IMG/VR virus record: IMGVR_UViG_3300007517_000020
Span: 1-35,458 of that record
From: a virus
Reading direction: 5' to 3' (one strand)
DNA: 35,458 bases
Both the position numbers and the translations under genes were made by a program. This document shows positions 7,129 through 15,452 of this stretch, piece by piece. Under the pieces are notes generated by a model. It was not told the DNA's origin, did not search any database, and saw nothing but the letters and a program-made list of their open reading frames with translations. The stretch's first letter is position 1, and each line of letters opens with the position of its first letter.

Positions 7129-7580
7129 AGTTTCTCTCTAATAACAACAGCGACACAGCACAGCGGCATAACCTCTGACCGCTCGCTGCTAAATTGAACC
7201 TGACACAACTCGCCTTCAATAGCAGCAAGCTCACCTACCCGGTACTGAAGCCCGGTTCGCATTCGCAGCCGCAGCCGGTCAAGCTTGCCCTGCCATTCAT
7301 CGCGCTCGCCATCCCCCGAGAAAAACCCCAGGGTAAATTCGCGGCGTTTGGCATCCAGCCAGCCCAAATACGCAGGGAACAGCACCTCCACTCTGGCACC
7401 CACGGCAGGATACCAATTCAGCGATTCCACTCTCACGGCAGCTGCCCCGCATTCAAAATGCACCCACAGGCACCCCCATTCGTCAGCAGCAGTGAGAGCC
7501 ACCGTCAAAGGTGCGCTGTAGGGGCGATGGCATACGCGATCGCCCATCGTAGGTAAGGCTGGCGACGTTGGGAAAAACAT
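7125..7580 (-). CDS. Hypothetical protein (151 aa)
   Basis: A mostly beta-strand protein with many aromatic residues (ECGAAAVRVESLNWYPAVGA; YRVGELAAIEGELCQVQF), the last part reading like an SH3/Tudor-type barrel that binds a partner. No family is recognised. The previous gene ends TAG with CC before this ATG (TAGCCATG), so translation is coupled. Confidence 0.6.
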   Translation of the reverse strand: MFFPTSPALPTMGDRVCHRPYSAPLTVALTAADEWGCLWVHFECGAAAVRVESLNWYPAVGARVEVLFPAYLGWLDAKRREFTLGFFSGDGERDEWQGKLDRLRLRMRTGLQYRVGELAAIEGELCQVQFSSERSEVMPLCCVAVVIREKL

Positions 7581-7582
7581 GG

Positions 7583-7915
7583 CTATGCTGCTATTGCCTC
7601 AGTCGGTGCGATACCCCAGCCCAGCGCCTCAGAATGCCAGCGATTCTCAGCCACAGGGAGATAGAGCCGGGCGAAATGGCTTGCCTCTATGTCGTCGCAC
7701 CATTGCGCCTGGTGCAGGGGAATGACTCCCAGCCAGGCCACATAGACCCATTGCCCGCATGGACTCCATCCCTTTACCCTGCCATTGCTGAAGGGGCCAG
7801 TCTGGGGGCCAGTCAGCACATCCCCCAGGGCAACGGGGCAACCGTCAATGACTGGGGCTGCTGTGGGGGCTATTGCTGCGGCTGGTGCGATCAGTGCGCT
7901 TAAGGTCGTCATCAT
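7583..7915 (-). CDS. Hypothetical protein (110 aa)
   Basis: Begins MMTTLSALIAPAAAIAPT, an Ala/Pro-rich stretch, followed by a strand-rich part with several Trp residues (WSPCGQWVYVAWLGVIPLHQ). The middle resembles the small barrel in the gene downstream. AAGGG lies 10 nt before the ATG. The first 71 bp overlap another reading frame (7845-8018). Confidence 0.6.
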   Translation of the reverse strand: MMTTLSALIAPAAAIAPTAAPVIDGCPVALGDVLTGPQTGPFSNGRVKGWSPCGQWVYVAWLGVIPLHQAQWCDDIEASHFARLYLPVAENRWHSEALGWGIAPTEAIAA

Positions 7916-8018
7916 CTTCTAATTCCCTTCTGTCTTGTTGGTCTTCTTCAAGGTCTTGCAGGAACTTCTCTACCTCCGATTCTGGTCGGCGGCGTGGCTG
8001 GTCGGTGTTGTGTGTCAT
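7845..8018 (-). CDS. Small charged protein (57 aa) overlapping its neighbour
   Basis: The frame starts MTHNTDQPRRRPESEVEKFL, is rich in Glu, Asp, Arg and Ser and probably forms a short coiled coil followed by a disordered tail. The start is in a TAGCCATG junction with the gene at 8021-8518, the same coupling signal used at 7580, which is the main reason to call it. It overlaps 7583-7915 by 71 bp in another frame. No family is recognised. Confidence 0.45.
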   Translation of the reverse strand: MTHNTDQPRRRPESEVEKFLQDLEEDQQDRRELEDDDDLKRTDRTSRSNSPHSSPSH

Positions 8019-8020
8019 GG

Positions 8021-8518
8021 CTATTCAATGTCCTCCATAAATCTTTTGACCCGGATCAAGTTGCCTAACACTTCGCCTGATGCCAGCGATGGCCGCATGT
8101 CGCCTGCCATCCCCAACCATTGATCGCAGCATTCAGGGAACCTTACCGTGTAGGTGAACCCGCCGATTTTGAACGGTAGCATTCCAACGATTGAGGCCCG
8201 GTGCTCTGCCCACCATTCCAGCCAATCGGACAGGTCGGGGTGGGCCTGGTGTTCTGCCTGTGGTGGCCCAAGTGGCGCAAATATCAGCGATAGGTCAATG
8301 GCGTCGCTGTGGCCCATCCATTCGCACTGTTCTACAGGTATTGCATATTTTTTGCTGTGCTCATTAGGGTCGCTGCTTTGAGACTCAACCAACAGGCATA
8401 GCAGTACCCCGTGCAACATCCTCAGACCCTTAAATGCACCCCATGTTTTACCCTGTTCCGTTGTGTGCCATATCGTTGAGTTAATCGGTGGTGGGTTCGT
8501 CGGATTTACTGGGGTCAT
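8021..8518 (-). CDS. Hypothetical protein (165 aa)
   Basis: The ATG at 8518 (MTPVNPTNPP) follows GGAG at 6 nt; the longer frame to 8638 lies inside the helicase gene and lacks such a site. After a Pro-rich start the protein has mixed strands and helices with DWLEWWAEHR near the middle. Function unknown. It overlaps the helicase-primase 3' end by 38 bp. Confidence 0.6.
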   Translation of the reverse strand: MTPVNPTNPPPINSTIWHTTEQGKTWGAFKGLRMLHGVLLCLLVESQSSDPNEHSKKYAIPVEQCEWMGHSDAIDLSLIFAPLGPPQAEHQAHPDLSDWLEWWAEHRASIVGMLPFKIGGFTYTVRFPECCDQWLGMAGDMRPSLASGEVLGNLIRVKRFMEDIE

Positions 8519-10661
8519 ACGCTTCTCCAAAGGTGTCAAAATCTTCGTCGTCTGATAGGTAATAAATTGAGCTAATCGGTGTCGGGGCGGCGTCAGTAGG
8601 GGGTGAAACTGGCGTTGGCTCCGGGGCTTCCGGGACATCTGTTATGGCTGGCTCTATGTCCTCCAACATATCGCCCTGGTTCATCGCGTCGTGTTCAAGC
8701 TGTAACCGCAGAGCCTTGGCCGTTAGCCAGTTATCGCGGCCATCGCTGGCCCATTCATTCATGACCTGCGTTCGCCGCGATGCTGATGTTTTGTCTTTGG
8801 CCTGTTGCAGTTGCTCCAGCGTCGTGGCGTCGATCAACCGCTGTTCAAATTCCTGCCACCATTCGCGCTTGCCCTGCGTCACCCATGAGTGGGTCACCAC
8901 ATCGCCGCTATCGTCGGGGGGGGCAATAGGCTCCGGGGCTTCCTGCGCATCTACTATCTCTGGCTCAAGGGCGGGTGCTGGCTCTATGGCTGGGGCAGTC
9001 TGCCCGATGCTTTGCAGTTGCTCATCACCGTAGGGGTACAGTGCGCCGTGAGTCAGCGTCCACTCCTTAAACTCGGTAATGCCGTCATAACCCAGCCCCG
9101 AGATATTGCAGGATGCGCCAATCTCGCCAAAGTCAAAAGCAGACTCTCTCAGTTGCATATAAACAAAGCGCCTTGGGATTCGCCCGCCCTTACCCTTGCG
9201 GTCAACCCAGTTCAGGGGTAGGTGCTGTCTGAATTCGTGCTTCATCCCGTCAAGGCCCATCGGTTGACGCCCCGTGGCGGCGCAATAGGCTTTATAGGCG
9301 GTATAGGCTCGACCTTCATCTAATGTCTGGTCGTCGGCAATATCGCCAATAGTCGGGGCATAAGGATACAGGCACTCATCAATAAATGCCCAGGCGCTAC
9401 TGCTGCTAAATGATGCCTCCCTGAAATACTCAGCCGCCCCCTCGTTGTGCCGTGCTGGATTCTTTAATATGTCGTTGCGCCCTTTCTTATCCTGAGCTAA
9501 TGCCCATGAAATAATATCGGCGATGCAATTCTCTAAGTCCTGCTCTAAGTTGTCGTCTGAGATCTGGCTCGCAGTTGTAGGCAGAGGAAACACCCGCCTT
9601 GACCAGCCTTTAGAATTGCTGTACTTCGCAGGTAGTTGGCCCACACTGGCCACGGTGTATCTGATATCAAACTGCTGCGTGTACCCTTTTGGTTTGAATA
9701 AACAGCGGGCATTCATCGCGGTACGTTCTACAGCGGTGTAGAATCTACCAATCTCTTCTCCAACAAACCCCACAATGTCATCAATTGCGATCAACCGTTT
9801 CCCCGACAGATATTGATGCACTTGGTCAGGCTGAGCAAATAGCTTGAAGTTGTTAGGGCTGCCGACTGATTCTTGTCCAAAGAACTTCATCACTAGGCGA
9901 GTAAAGACGCCCTTACCTGACCCACTAGGCCCGCAAGCATGGATGAATCTATCAGGGGCAGTGAGGTCTAGGACTAACCCCAGCGCAGCCCTGACATACT
10001 CTTCCTGACCATCCCCAAATGATGAGCGGATATACCGCAGCATCGCCTCAGGGCATGGCGCGTTAGGTTTGTAGTCGTATGGCAGGCAAGTTGTGATGTG
10101 ATAGCTGGGATCGTGTTCCCTAGCCATGCCCGTTTTGGTGCAAACGGTGTAATTCTTGAAGGCAATGAGGTGCTTATTGTTCACCACACTGCTGCTGTAA
10201 AATAGTTTTTTCCCTGCAAATTTCATTGCCTTGTCCACATTCGCAGCGGTTCCCAGTGACCTTTTATCACCCTCTTTGTTAGGTGGATAATGTGCGGCTT
10301 CTGCGTTCGCCAGAACCCGTTGCTCTAACTGTTCATCGGGTATTGTTTCCCAATATCCGTATGAGGGATTGTACTGCCTGAAGGCATGGTCAATGACCTT
10401 GATTGGCCTAGCTTTGTCGCCAAAGGTCAGATTGAATAAGTGCTGTTCAATCGTCAGGTCGGCAGGCAATTGAAAGCGGTCAACGTCGTCGCTATCTTGC
10501 TGTTCTTTCTTAGCCACCGACTGAGTAATGGCTAGCATTTTTTGCTCAGCCCGTGCCAGTGGCCCACGTCGAAAGTCTGGTTTGCTGTAGATGCTGGCCT
10601 TCTGGACTTGAGAGATCAGTAGGTCGTAGTCCATCTGCGAAATCTGGGCAGTGTGGCTCAT
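8481..10661 (-). CDS. P4/D5-type SF3 helicase-primase
   Basis: A 726-residue protein. Near residues 244-252 is a Walker A motif (GPSGSGKG) followed at about residue 290 by the Walker B strand RLIAIDDI; both have the spacing of superfamily-3 helicases of the D5/P4-alpha/DUF5906 group. The region before the ATPase matches the D5-type N-terminal linker, and after residue 480 a winged-helix-like part (YTAYKAYCAATGRQPMGLDG) precedes a long acidic Pro-rich C-terminal tail. No primase catalytic site is seen here; it lies in the Toprim protein encoded next to it (ATGA overlap). It should unwind the phage origin and recruit the primase. The candidate sites are the iteron elements at 15119, 15453 and 32782. 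Confidence 0.85.
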   Translation of the reverse strand: MSHTAQISQMDYDLLISQVQKASIYSKPDFRRGPLARAEQKMLAITQSVAKKEQQDSDDVDRFQLPADLTIEQHLFNLTFGDKARPIKVIDHAFRQYNPSYGYWETIPDEQLEQRVLANAEAAHYPPNKEGDKRSLGTAANVDKAMKFAGKKLFYSSSVVNNKHLIAFKNYTVCTKTGMAREHDPSYHITTCLPYDYKPNAPCPEAMLRYIRSSFGDGQEEYVRAALGLVLDLTAPDRFIHACGPSGSGKGVFTRLVMKFFGQESVGSPNNFKLFAQPDQVHQYLSGKRLIAIDDIVGFVGEEIGRFYTAVERTAMNARCLFKPKGYTQQFDIRYTVASVGQLPAKYSNSKGWSRRVFPLPTTASQISDDNLEQDLENCIADIISWALAQDKKGRNDILKNPARHNEGAAEYFREASFSSSSAWAFIDECLYPYAPTIGDIADDQTLDEGRAYTAYKAYCAATGRQPMGLDGMKHEFRQHLPLNWVDRKGKGGRIPRRFVYMQLRESAFDFGEIGASCNISGLGYDGITEFKEWTLTHGALYPYGDEQLQSIGQTAPAIEPAPALEPEIVDAQEAPEPIAPPDDSGDVVTHSWVTQGKREWWQEFEQRLIDATTLEQLQQAKDKTSASRRTQVMNEWASDGRDNWLTAKALRLQLEHDAMNQGDMLEDIEPAITDVPEAPEPTPVSPPTDAAPTPISSIYYLSDDEDFDTFGEAYDPSKSDEPTTD

Positions 10662-11566
10662 GCTGGCACCTCTACGGCTTGGGATAGGAAGTCTTGGTGC
10701 GTTGGTTGATGAGTGGAGCTAACCCCTTTATCAGCGGGGATCTTTTCATCGCGGCATTGCTGCAAATAATCCAGCAAGGTATCGGGGTTTCTCAGCCATT
10801 GCAGCGCTTCGGAGGCAACCCACACCGCGCCCTGGGCTTCCTTCGGGTCGAGGCTGGGCCAATGCTCGATCCATGCCTTTAGCAGCGCCTCGGGCCGCAT
10901 GGCTTGATTGATGAGCTGTTGGTAGTCGGCGGGGGTATGGCCTGCCTTGAAAAACTCAGAGCCACCGCCGTCGGGGTATTGCTCCATATAGGGGAATAGA
11001 TTGACCTTGCCATCCGTCCATATTGAGGCTTGCAGTAGCGCCCGCATGACTTGAGGTTTGCGCCAGCCGTCACAGTCAAAGATGATAGGCACCTGGCAGC
11101 CGCGCTCTATTGAATAGATGACGTTGTAGACGCCGACGATTGCAGCGGTGCGCACGCCTCTGACAGTTGGCGCGGCGGCGTCGGCCCAGCCTTCGGTAAT
11201 TGCGCTACAAGATTTAATGCCGATGCCGCCCGGTGGTATCCACGCTCGGGCCGGGGTAGCAGGGCTTAGATATTTATAAGTTTTACCATCGCGGGTTTTG
11301 ATCGGAGTGTTGAATCTCACTTGGCCATAGGCATCGGTGAAGGGCAACCATATGCCGCCATCGCTTAGGTGCTCCTTAGCCAGTGGATCATACTTTTTAA
11401 TGCCCCGACTTAGGGCTTCCCGTTTTGTAATGCTCTTGACGCCCCAGGCTTTTATCTGTGCGATGTGCTCAAAATTAAAGCCTCTCTCGGTGAAATATCC
11501 GTAATGCTCGACGCTTAATGTGGCTGGGTCTGGGGCTGTGGCTGTATTGAGTGGGCTAGCAACCAT
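10658..11566 (-). CDS. Toprim primase-like protein (DUF3854 type)
   Basis: A 302-residue protein. ITEGWADAAAPTV (about residue 122) has the Toprim glutamate and PIIFDCDGW (about residue 160) has the DxD metal site. The N-terminal part (YFTERGF, WLPFTDAYGQVRF) is the usual partner of this domain in DUF3854 proteins. It would make RNA primers for the SF3 helicase encoded downstream; the two overlap by 4 bp and together correspond to the two halves of a P4-alpha-like enzyme. AAGAG precedes the ATG. Confidence 0.75.
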   Translation of the reverse strand: MVASPLNTATAPDPATLSVEHYGYFTERGFNFEHIAQIKAWGVKSITKREALSRGIKKYDPLAKEHLSDGGIWLPFTDAYGQVRFNTPIKTRDGKTYKYLSPATPARAWIPPGGIGIKSCSAITEGWADAAAPTVRGVRTAAIVGVYNVIYSIERGCQVPIIFDCDGWRKPQVMRALLQASIWTDGKVNLFPYMEQYPDGGGSEFFKAGHTPADYQQLINQAMRPEALLKAWIEHWPSLDPKEAQGAVWVASEALQWLRNPDTLLDYLQQCRDEKIPADKGVSSTHQPTHQDFLSQAVEVPA

Positions 11567-11579
11567 TAATAGAGGCTCT

Positions 11580-13373
11580 TTAGTGGGTACAGACGATTAG
11601 GCGGTCACTGGGGCGGGTAAAGGCAACGTAGGCCAGCTTATTGCGCTCGTAGATGCGCTGGCCCTCGGTTGTCCTATGCTGCCCCATGCAGCCAGCAAAA
11701 TTGGGCACATCAACAAAGCAGTAGCGATAGGTGCTGCCCTGGCTGCGATGCACCGTCAGGGCATAACCGTAGGCAATCTGGGCCATGCTGTCACGGGCAC
11801 CCCAGTATTTACCCCAGGCTTTAGCCTTTTTATGCCCCGCCAATTCTGCCTCAAATTCGGCAGGGTGGCGGGGCACTGGGATAGTCTCCCCATTATCTAG
11901 CTGAAGAAACCAGCCAGCGCGACCACTGGCTGAACCTTCATAAATACCCTTAATGGTATTCTCGTCGGAGGTGCTGATGATCGGCACCCCGCCATCTGGG
12001 GCATAGGGTGCTGTCGCTATGATGCGCTCTCCTACCACCCACGGGGCGCTATAGCCAAGGGCATTGCGCACCAGGACGTTCAGGCCATGAACCCTCTTAT
12101 TGGTATAGGCCAGTATTTTGGCGCTGTCGGGGTTCTCCTGGTACTCAGCCCCGGTAAAGACCTTGCAGATCAACGACTGCCAGGTAGAGCGGTCTATCGC
12201 GTAGACACCCTTTTTAGTCTCAGGGTCTACGCATGTTGTGATGGTCGGCAGCGCTGGCCGGTCAAGGTTATTGCGCATATTGTCGGCAAGGACTGAGATT
12301 GGCCCATCGTATCGTTGCACTTCGCTGAGGTTGGCGGCGGGGCATGGCCACCGTAGGGCCAAGGACTCGCCCTCATTGATGGGGGGCAGCTGGGCCGGGT
12401 CGCCCATGATGATGAACCGGCAACTAAAAAAGCTGCCGTGTGCTGCGTCAATCAGTATTTCCCATAGCTCCTCGTTGATGGTAGAGGCCTCGTCTACCAC
12501 GATCAAATCATAGTTTTGATAGGCAGGCTCGGCGTCACGGTCAACCTCAAACACCTCAACGCCGTCTTTGATTTTGCGCTTTAGCCCAAATAGTTGGGCG
12601 CAGGTGTGGGTAGGGATATTGCCTAAGCCCCAGTACTTGAGTATCTGCCGCTGGACTTTGACGGCTTTATTTATTGGGGCCGCTACCGCTAGCCTGGGGG
12701 GTAAGGGCTGGGCCTTTAGGTATTTGAGCAAGGATTGAATCGCCGTGCTTTTGCCGGTGCCAGCAGAGCCGGTGAGGCGAAACACTCTCTCGATGCCATA
12801 GTACCAATCGCCTAGCATTTTCAAGGCCTGGGCCTGCTCAGCGCTAGGGGTGAAGCCGTCTGGGAAGGGGAATGCAATGGTAGGAATGCTGACGAGTTGC
12901 GCTGGCACCGTCTCAACTACCGCCGCCGCTGCCATAGGCACCGTCTCAACTACCGCCGCCGCCGTGAAGTCCTCGTGGGCATCGCGCCAATCTTCTACCG
13001 CATCCCGATGCTTGCATGCCCCGCTACTCCAGCCCAAATCGTCGCAGGTGCAATCCAACCTAAACCCCTGGGTGGTAACGGTGTACGCTGTGCCCTTGGC
13101 TAGGTTTTTTACATCCCACAGGTCAGGGCATACTGGCAGCACCGACAACCTATCGCGGTAGTCGGCTTTTGTGGGGAATGTCACACCCGTTTTCTTTAGC
13201 TCACTTCTAAGCAGGGTTAGCCTGCTAAAGACATCCCATTCTTTCTCAGGGGGGATAGTGGGCATCAATGGCCCCCAGGGTATCAGCCCCAATTCCATGC
13301 CCCTGACATAGGCATCCCTGATCGCATCATGTTGCGGATCGACAGAAAGACCTGTACTATGTTGAGTAATCAT
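11580..13373 (-). CDS. SF1 helicase (RecD/Dda-like) with SWIM zinc finger
   Basis: A 597-residue protein. Near residues 105-122 is a SWIM-type zinc finger (CTCDDLGWSSGACKHRD, i.e. CxC...CxH). After a linker the helicase motifs follow: Walker A GSAGTGKST (about residue 207), VVDEAS (motif II), MGDPAQLPP (motif III), VHRSQGSTY (motif V) and LAYVAFTRPSDRLIV (motif VI). It would move 5'-3' on single-stranded DNA in replication or recombination. The linker contains an in-frame 33-bp tandem duplication (AAAVVETVP twice). I chose the ATG at 13373 (MITQHSTG) over a start at 13415, since the latter lies in the preceding hairpin; no strong ribosome site is seen for either. Confidence 0.85.
   Translation of the reverse strand: MITQHSTGLSVDPQHDAIRDAYVRGMELGLIPWGPLMPTIPPEKEWDVFSRLTLLRSELKKTGVTFPTKADYRDRLSVLPVCPDLWDVKNLAKGTAYTVTTQGFRLDCTCDDLGWSSGACKHRDAVEDWRDAHEDFTAAAVVETVPMAAAAVVETVPAQLVSIPTIAFPFPDGFTPSAEQAQALKMLGDWYYGIERVFRLTGSAGTGKSTAIQSLLKYLKAQPLPPRLAVAAPINKAVKVQRQILKYWGLGNIPTHTCAQLFGLKRKIKDGVEVFEVDRDAEPAYQNYDLIVVDEASTINEELWEILIDAAHGSFFSCRFIIMGDPAQLPPINEGESLALRWPCPAANLSEVQRYDGPISVLADNMRNNLDRPALPTITTCVDPETKKGVYAIDRSTWQSLICKVFTGAEYQENPDSAKILAYTNKRVHGLNVLVRNALGYSAPWVVGERIIATAPYAPDGGVPIISTSDENTIKGIYEGSASGRAGWFLQLDNGETIPVPRHPAEFEAELAGHKKAKAWGKYWGARDSMAQIAYGYALTVHRSQGSTYRYCFVDVPNFAGCMGQHRTTEGQRIYERNKLAYVAFTRPSDRLIVCTH
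12904..12969. repeat. 33-bp tandem repeat in the SF1 helicase linker
   Basis: Two units with period 33 bp, the first 26 bases identical. On the minus strand each encodes 11 residues containing AAAVVETVP. It lies between the SWIM zinc finger and the helicase core, where length changes should be tolerated. Confidence 0.8.
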
Positions 13374-13397
13374 TATTTTTATGCTCTGGTATAGTCT

Positions 13398-13427
13398 GGG
13401 CGGTGTTAGAAGCACCGCCCTATTTTT
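13398..13427 (+). terminator. Terminator-like hairpin facing the plus strand
   Basis: Arms GGGCGGTG (13398-13405) and CACCGCCC (13413-13420) with a 7-nt loop, followed on the plus strand by TATTTTTT. On the minus strand, the sense of the surrounding genes, there is no T-run, so it may end antisense transcription or shape the mRNA between the 444-aa gene and the helicase. Confidence 0.55.
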
Positions 13428-13442
13428 TGGCCTATTTAGAGC

Positions 13443-14777
13443 TTAGAACTCTGCAAGCAGACCAACTTGCTCAGCAGCGACCGGGGCGGCAATCAGCGAC
13501 TCCCATCCTGTGACCTTCACAGGGCCACCATCAGCGGGCATTATGCCAGTGACGGTTAGGCTGGGGTTATCAAGAGCGTCACAGTGTTCGGCTCCGATGG
13601 CAAGGGGCACCTCTCCCTCGTCAGTAACGATGCTGACGTAGGTGATCCCATCCTGGCTGTTTAGAACCATGCTAGCGGCGTTGAGGAACCCACTGCCAGA
13701 GTAGGGGCGATCGCACTCAATGAGGGTATCATCCTGGTCACCCCCGGTATAGGGAGTAGGGAATGCCTCGTTATCAACAATGAAGGAATGGATTGCCTCC
13801 CCCATTGGCGACTTGCGGGGCACCATCATATCGCTGTGCATTTTGCCTTCAGCATCCAAGCAAATCAGTAGTGACGGGTGGAGCTTTGCCTTCCTTTCCC
13901 CATTGCGCCCTCGCGGAACTTCTACGGGCTTACCGGCTTTGCTGATAGCTGGGTCACCTACTGGCGCGCTGCAAGCCACGGGCACTAGGTACGGTGCCGT
14001 GTCCTTATTCTCTTTGTAGAGGTCAAACCCCATTTCCATTCTGACAAACGCCCGATTGTCGCCCCCATATTGATTCTTGCGGTCGTAGAGATTCAGTCGA
14101 GACTTGCCTCGGCCTGTACCATAGGCACTATTTAGATTTTGATTGAACTCTTTCAACTCAGAAGCAAAAGCCCCGCCAGCGCCGCCCTTTGCTTTCCACT
14201 GAATCACGCCATCGTGCAGTGGCTCACCGTCGGCACCAATGATCACAATTAGATAGCGTTGAATCCATCGGTGAGTTTTGCGCCCATCCTCGCCAACTTC
14301 CTTCAGCAAGTCCTCAGTCGCTTGCCGCTCGGCTTTATCGCCATGCCACCGCAGCGCCACAAACCGATAGCTTTTCTCACCTTTGGTCTCAACCTCAACC
14401 TGGCTGTTGAGTATCAGGTGAAACATTAGGTTATGACTGAGATAGCCGGTGTGCTCTGTCACCTCCTGTCCAGCCTTGCCATACTCGGCAATGTCTTCAG
14501 GGGTCATTGACACGACGGCATTAGCAAAACTCTCACCCTCCACTGTGTAGAAGGTGCAAGGCTTCCAGTTGTCATCAGGCTGGAAGCCTATGGCGTCAGC
14601 GTTCTCTTGGTTCAGAAAGAAGCCCCAGGGCCGTTCCTTCTTGACCTTTACCGGGTTTTCGTTGGGGTGGGTTAGCACCTGGATGTAAGGATAGCCTCCA
14701 CCCTCAAACTCGCCTTCGAGCATTAGCTCAAGGCTTTCGTCATCAAATTGATTATCTATAGGAGTAGAGAAAGTCAT
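13443..14777 (-). CDS. Cyanobacterial phage protein of unknown function, DUF5895-like
   Basis: A 444-residue protein. It has a strand-rich N-terminal half (PWGFFLNQENADAIGFQPDD; YLSHNLMFHLILNSQVEV) and further strands in the C-terminal half, with an acidic N-terminus. The plan is reminiscent of the cyanobacterial DUF5895 proteins but I am not certain of this. It precedes the three replication enzymes in the operon and is the largest unassigned protein there, so a single-stranded-DNA-binding or replication-accessory role is plausible by position. It is separated by 70 bp from the 53-aa gene upstream, with only a weak GAGAC ribosome site. Confidence 0.6.
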   Translation of the reverse strand: MTFSTPIDNQFDDESLELMLEGEFEGGGYPYIQVLTHPNENPVKVKKERPWGFFLNQENADAIGFQPDDNWKPCTFYTVEGESFANAVVSMTPEDIAEYGKAGQEVTEHTGYLSHNLMFHLILNSQVEVETKGEKSYRFVALRWHGDKAERQATEDLLKEVGEDGRKTHRWIQRYLIVIIGADGEPLHDGVIQWKAKGGAGGAFASELKEFNQNLNSAYGTGRGKSRLNLYDRKNQYGGDNRAFVRMEMGFDLYKENKDTAPYLVPVACSAPVGDPAISKAGKPVEVPRGRNGERKAKLHPSLLICLDAEGKMHSDMMVPRKSPMGEAIHSFIVDNEAFPTPYTGGDQDDTLIECDRPYSGSGFLNAASMVLNSQDGITYVSIVTDEGEVPLAIGAEHCDALDNPSLTVTGIMPADGGPVKVTGWESLIAAPVAAEQVGLLAEF

Positions 14778-14848
14778 TGCTTTGTCTCAGTAGTGGTAAA
14801 CCGTTACACCTAGCTTTTTGTACGGGTTCAAGGGTTGCCCGGCAATAT

Positions 14849-15010
14849 TTAGGCCAGCTTCACGCCGTTGGCCTTTGCGGCGGTTCTCACCAGCCAGAGC
14901 CAGCGCTGCCGCCGACTCAGATAATTTAGGTCGAGCGCGTCAAATAAACGCTCACTTTCAGCTATGTCTGCTGGGTTGACCCAGACCGGCACCTTATTCT
15001 TTAACGCCAA
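14849..15010 (-). CDS. Small protein (53 aa), first gene of the replication operon
   Basis: A TTG at 15008-15010 is preceded on the minus strand by AAGGAGGT, a full Shine-Dalgarno sequence, at the right distance; this decides the start and rejects the longer frame to 15145, which runs into the origin-like element. The product (initiator Met, ALKNKVPVWVNPADIAESE...) ends in a basic helical stretch RRQRWLWLVRTAAKANG that may bind nucleic acid. The promoter at 15048-15076 is 38 bp upstream. The family is not recognised. Confidence 0.55.
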   Translation of the reverse strand: MALKNKVPVWVNPADIAESERLFDALDLNYLSRRQRWLWLVRTAAKANGVKLA

Positions 15011-15047
15011 AATAACCTCCTTCTGGGTATACCCCGCCAATACAACT

Positions 15048-15076
15048 ACTATAGTCCTTCTGCTGTCGGATTGCAA
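15048..15076 (-). promoter_or_regulatory. Promoter of the replication operon
   Basis: Minus strand: TTGCAA (15071-15076), 17-bp spacer, TATAGT (15048-15053). It has the same -35 box as the promoter at 2165-2193. It points into the 53-aa gene and all the replication genes, and begins 43 bp before the first origin-like element. Confidence 0.65.
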
Positions 15077-15118
15077 TAGGGTTGATGAAATTGTGGGGAT
15101 TCTTTTGGAGGCGCTCTC

Positions 15119-15356
15119 GCTGTGCCAATTCTGGGGATGCGGCACACAGGCTACTGATCCGCTGCAACCTCGGGGCAGTTGGCACCATTTTGCCCAACGG
15201 CTGAAACAACGAGGATTGGTGGTGAGTGCGAAGGGTGCAGGGGGTGCAGGCCTCCGTAAAAACTTTTTGGGTGATGTGCGATGTTTTTTATTTTTTATCG
15301 CAACGTCTGAATATTTCTCAAACGGAGCCTGTCACCCCCTGCACCCCTCGCACCCT
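15119..15356. repeat. Origin-like iteron element, copy 1 of 3
   Basis: About 238 bp, closely similar to 15453-15690 and more distantly to 32782-33017, all in the same orientation. In order it has a small inverted repeat (TGTGCC / GGCACA), a diverged middle, a left arm of three 9-bp iterons of the type GTGCRRGGG (15226-15252), an AT-rich core of about 74 bp with an internal hairpin (GCGAT / ATCGC around a T-run loop) and a right arm (15327-15353) that is the inverse complement of the left. Iterons in inverted arms flanking an AT-rich core are the form of SaPI origins and resemble phage P4 ori and crr. The plus-strand frame 14964-15389 that crosses it is not likely to be a gene. Confidence 0.75.
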
Positions 15357-15402
15357 GCATCTGAAACCCTAGGCATCCCTGGCTACTAATTGAGGTTAGT
15401 CA

Positions 15403-15444
15403 GGCCGAATAAACTACCTCAGATCTGAGGTAGTTTATTCGGCC
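15403..15444. repeat. Perfect 42-bp palindrome without a loop
   Basis: Two 21-bp arms meet at CAGA/TCTG (15423/15424) and every base is matched; the flanking bases are not complementary. There is no T-run on either side, so it is not an ordinary terminator. It lies in the 96-bp gap between origin-like copies 1 and 2. A telomere-resolution site, a dimer binding site or a recombination site are possible; see findings. Confidence 0.9.
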
Positions 15445-15452
15445 GCGCTTTT

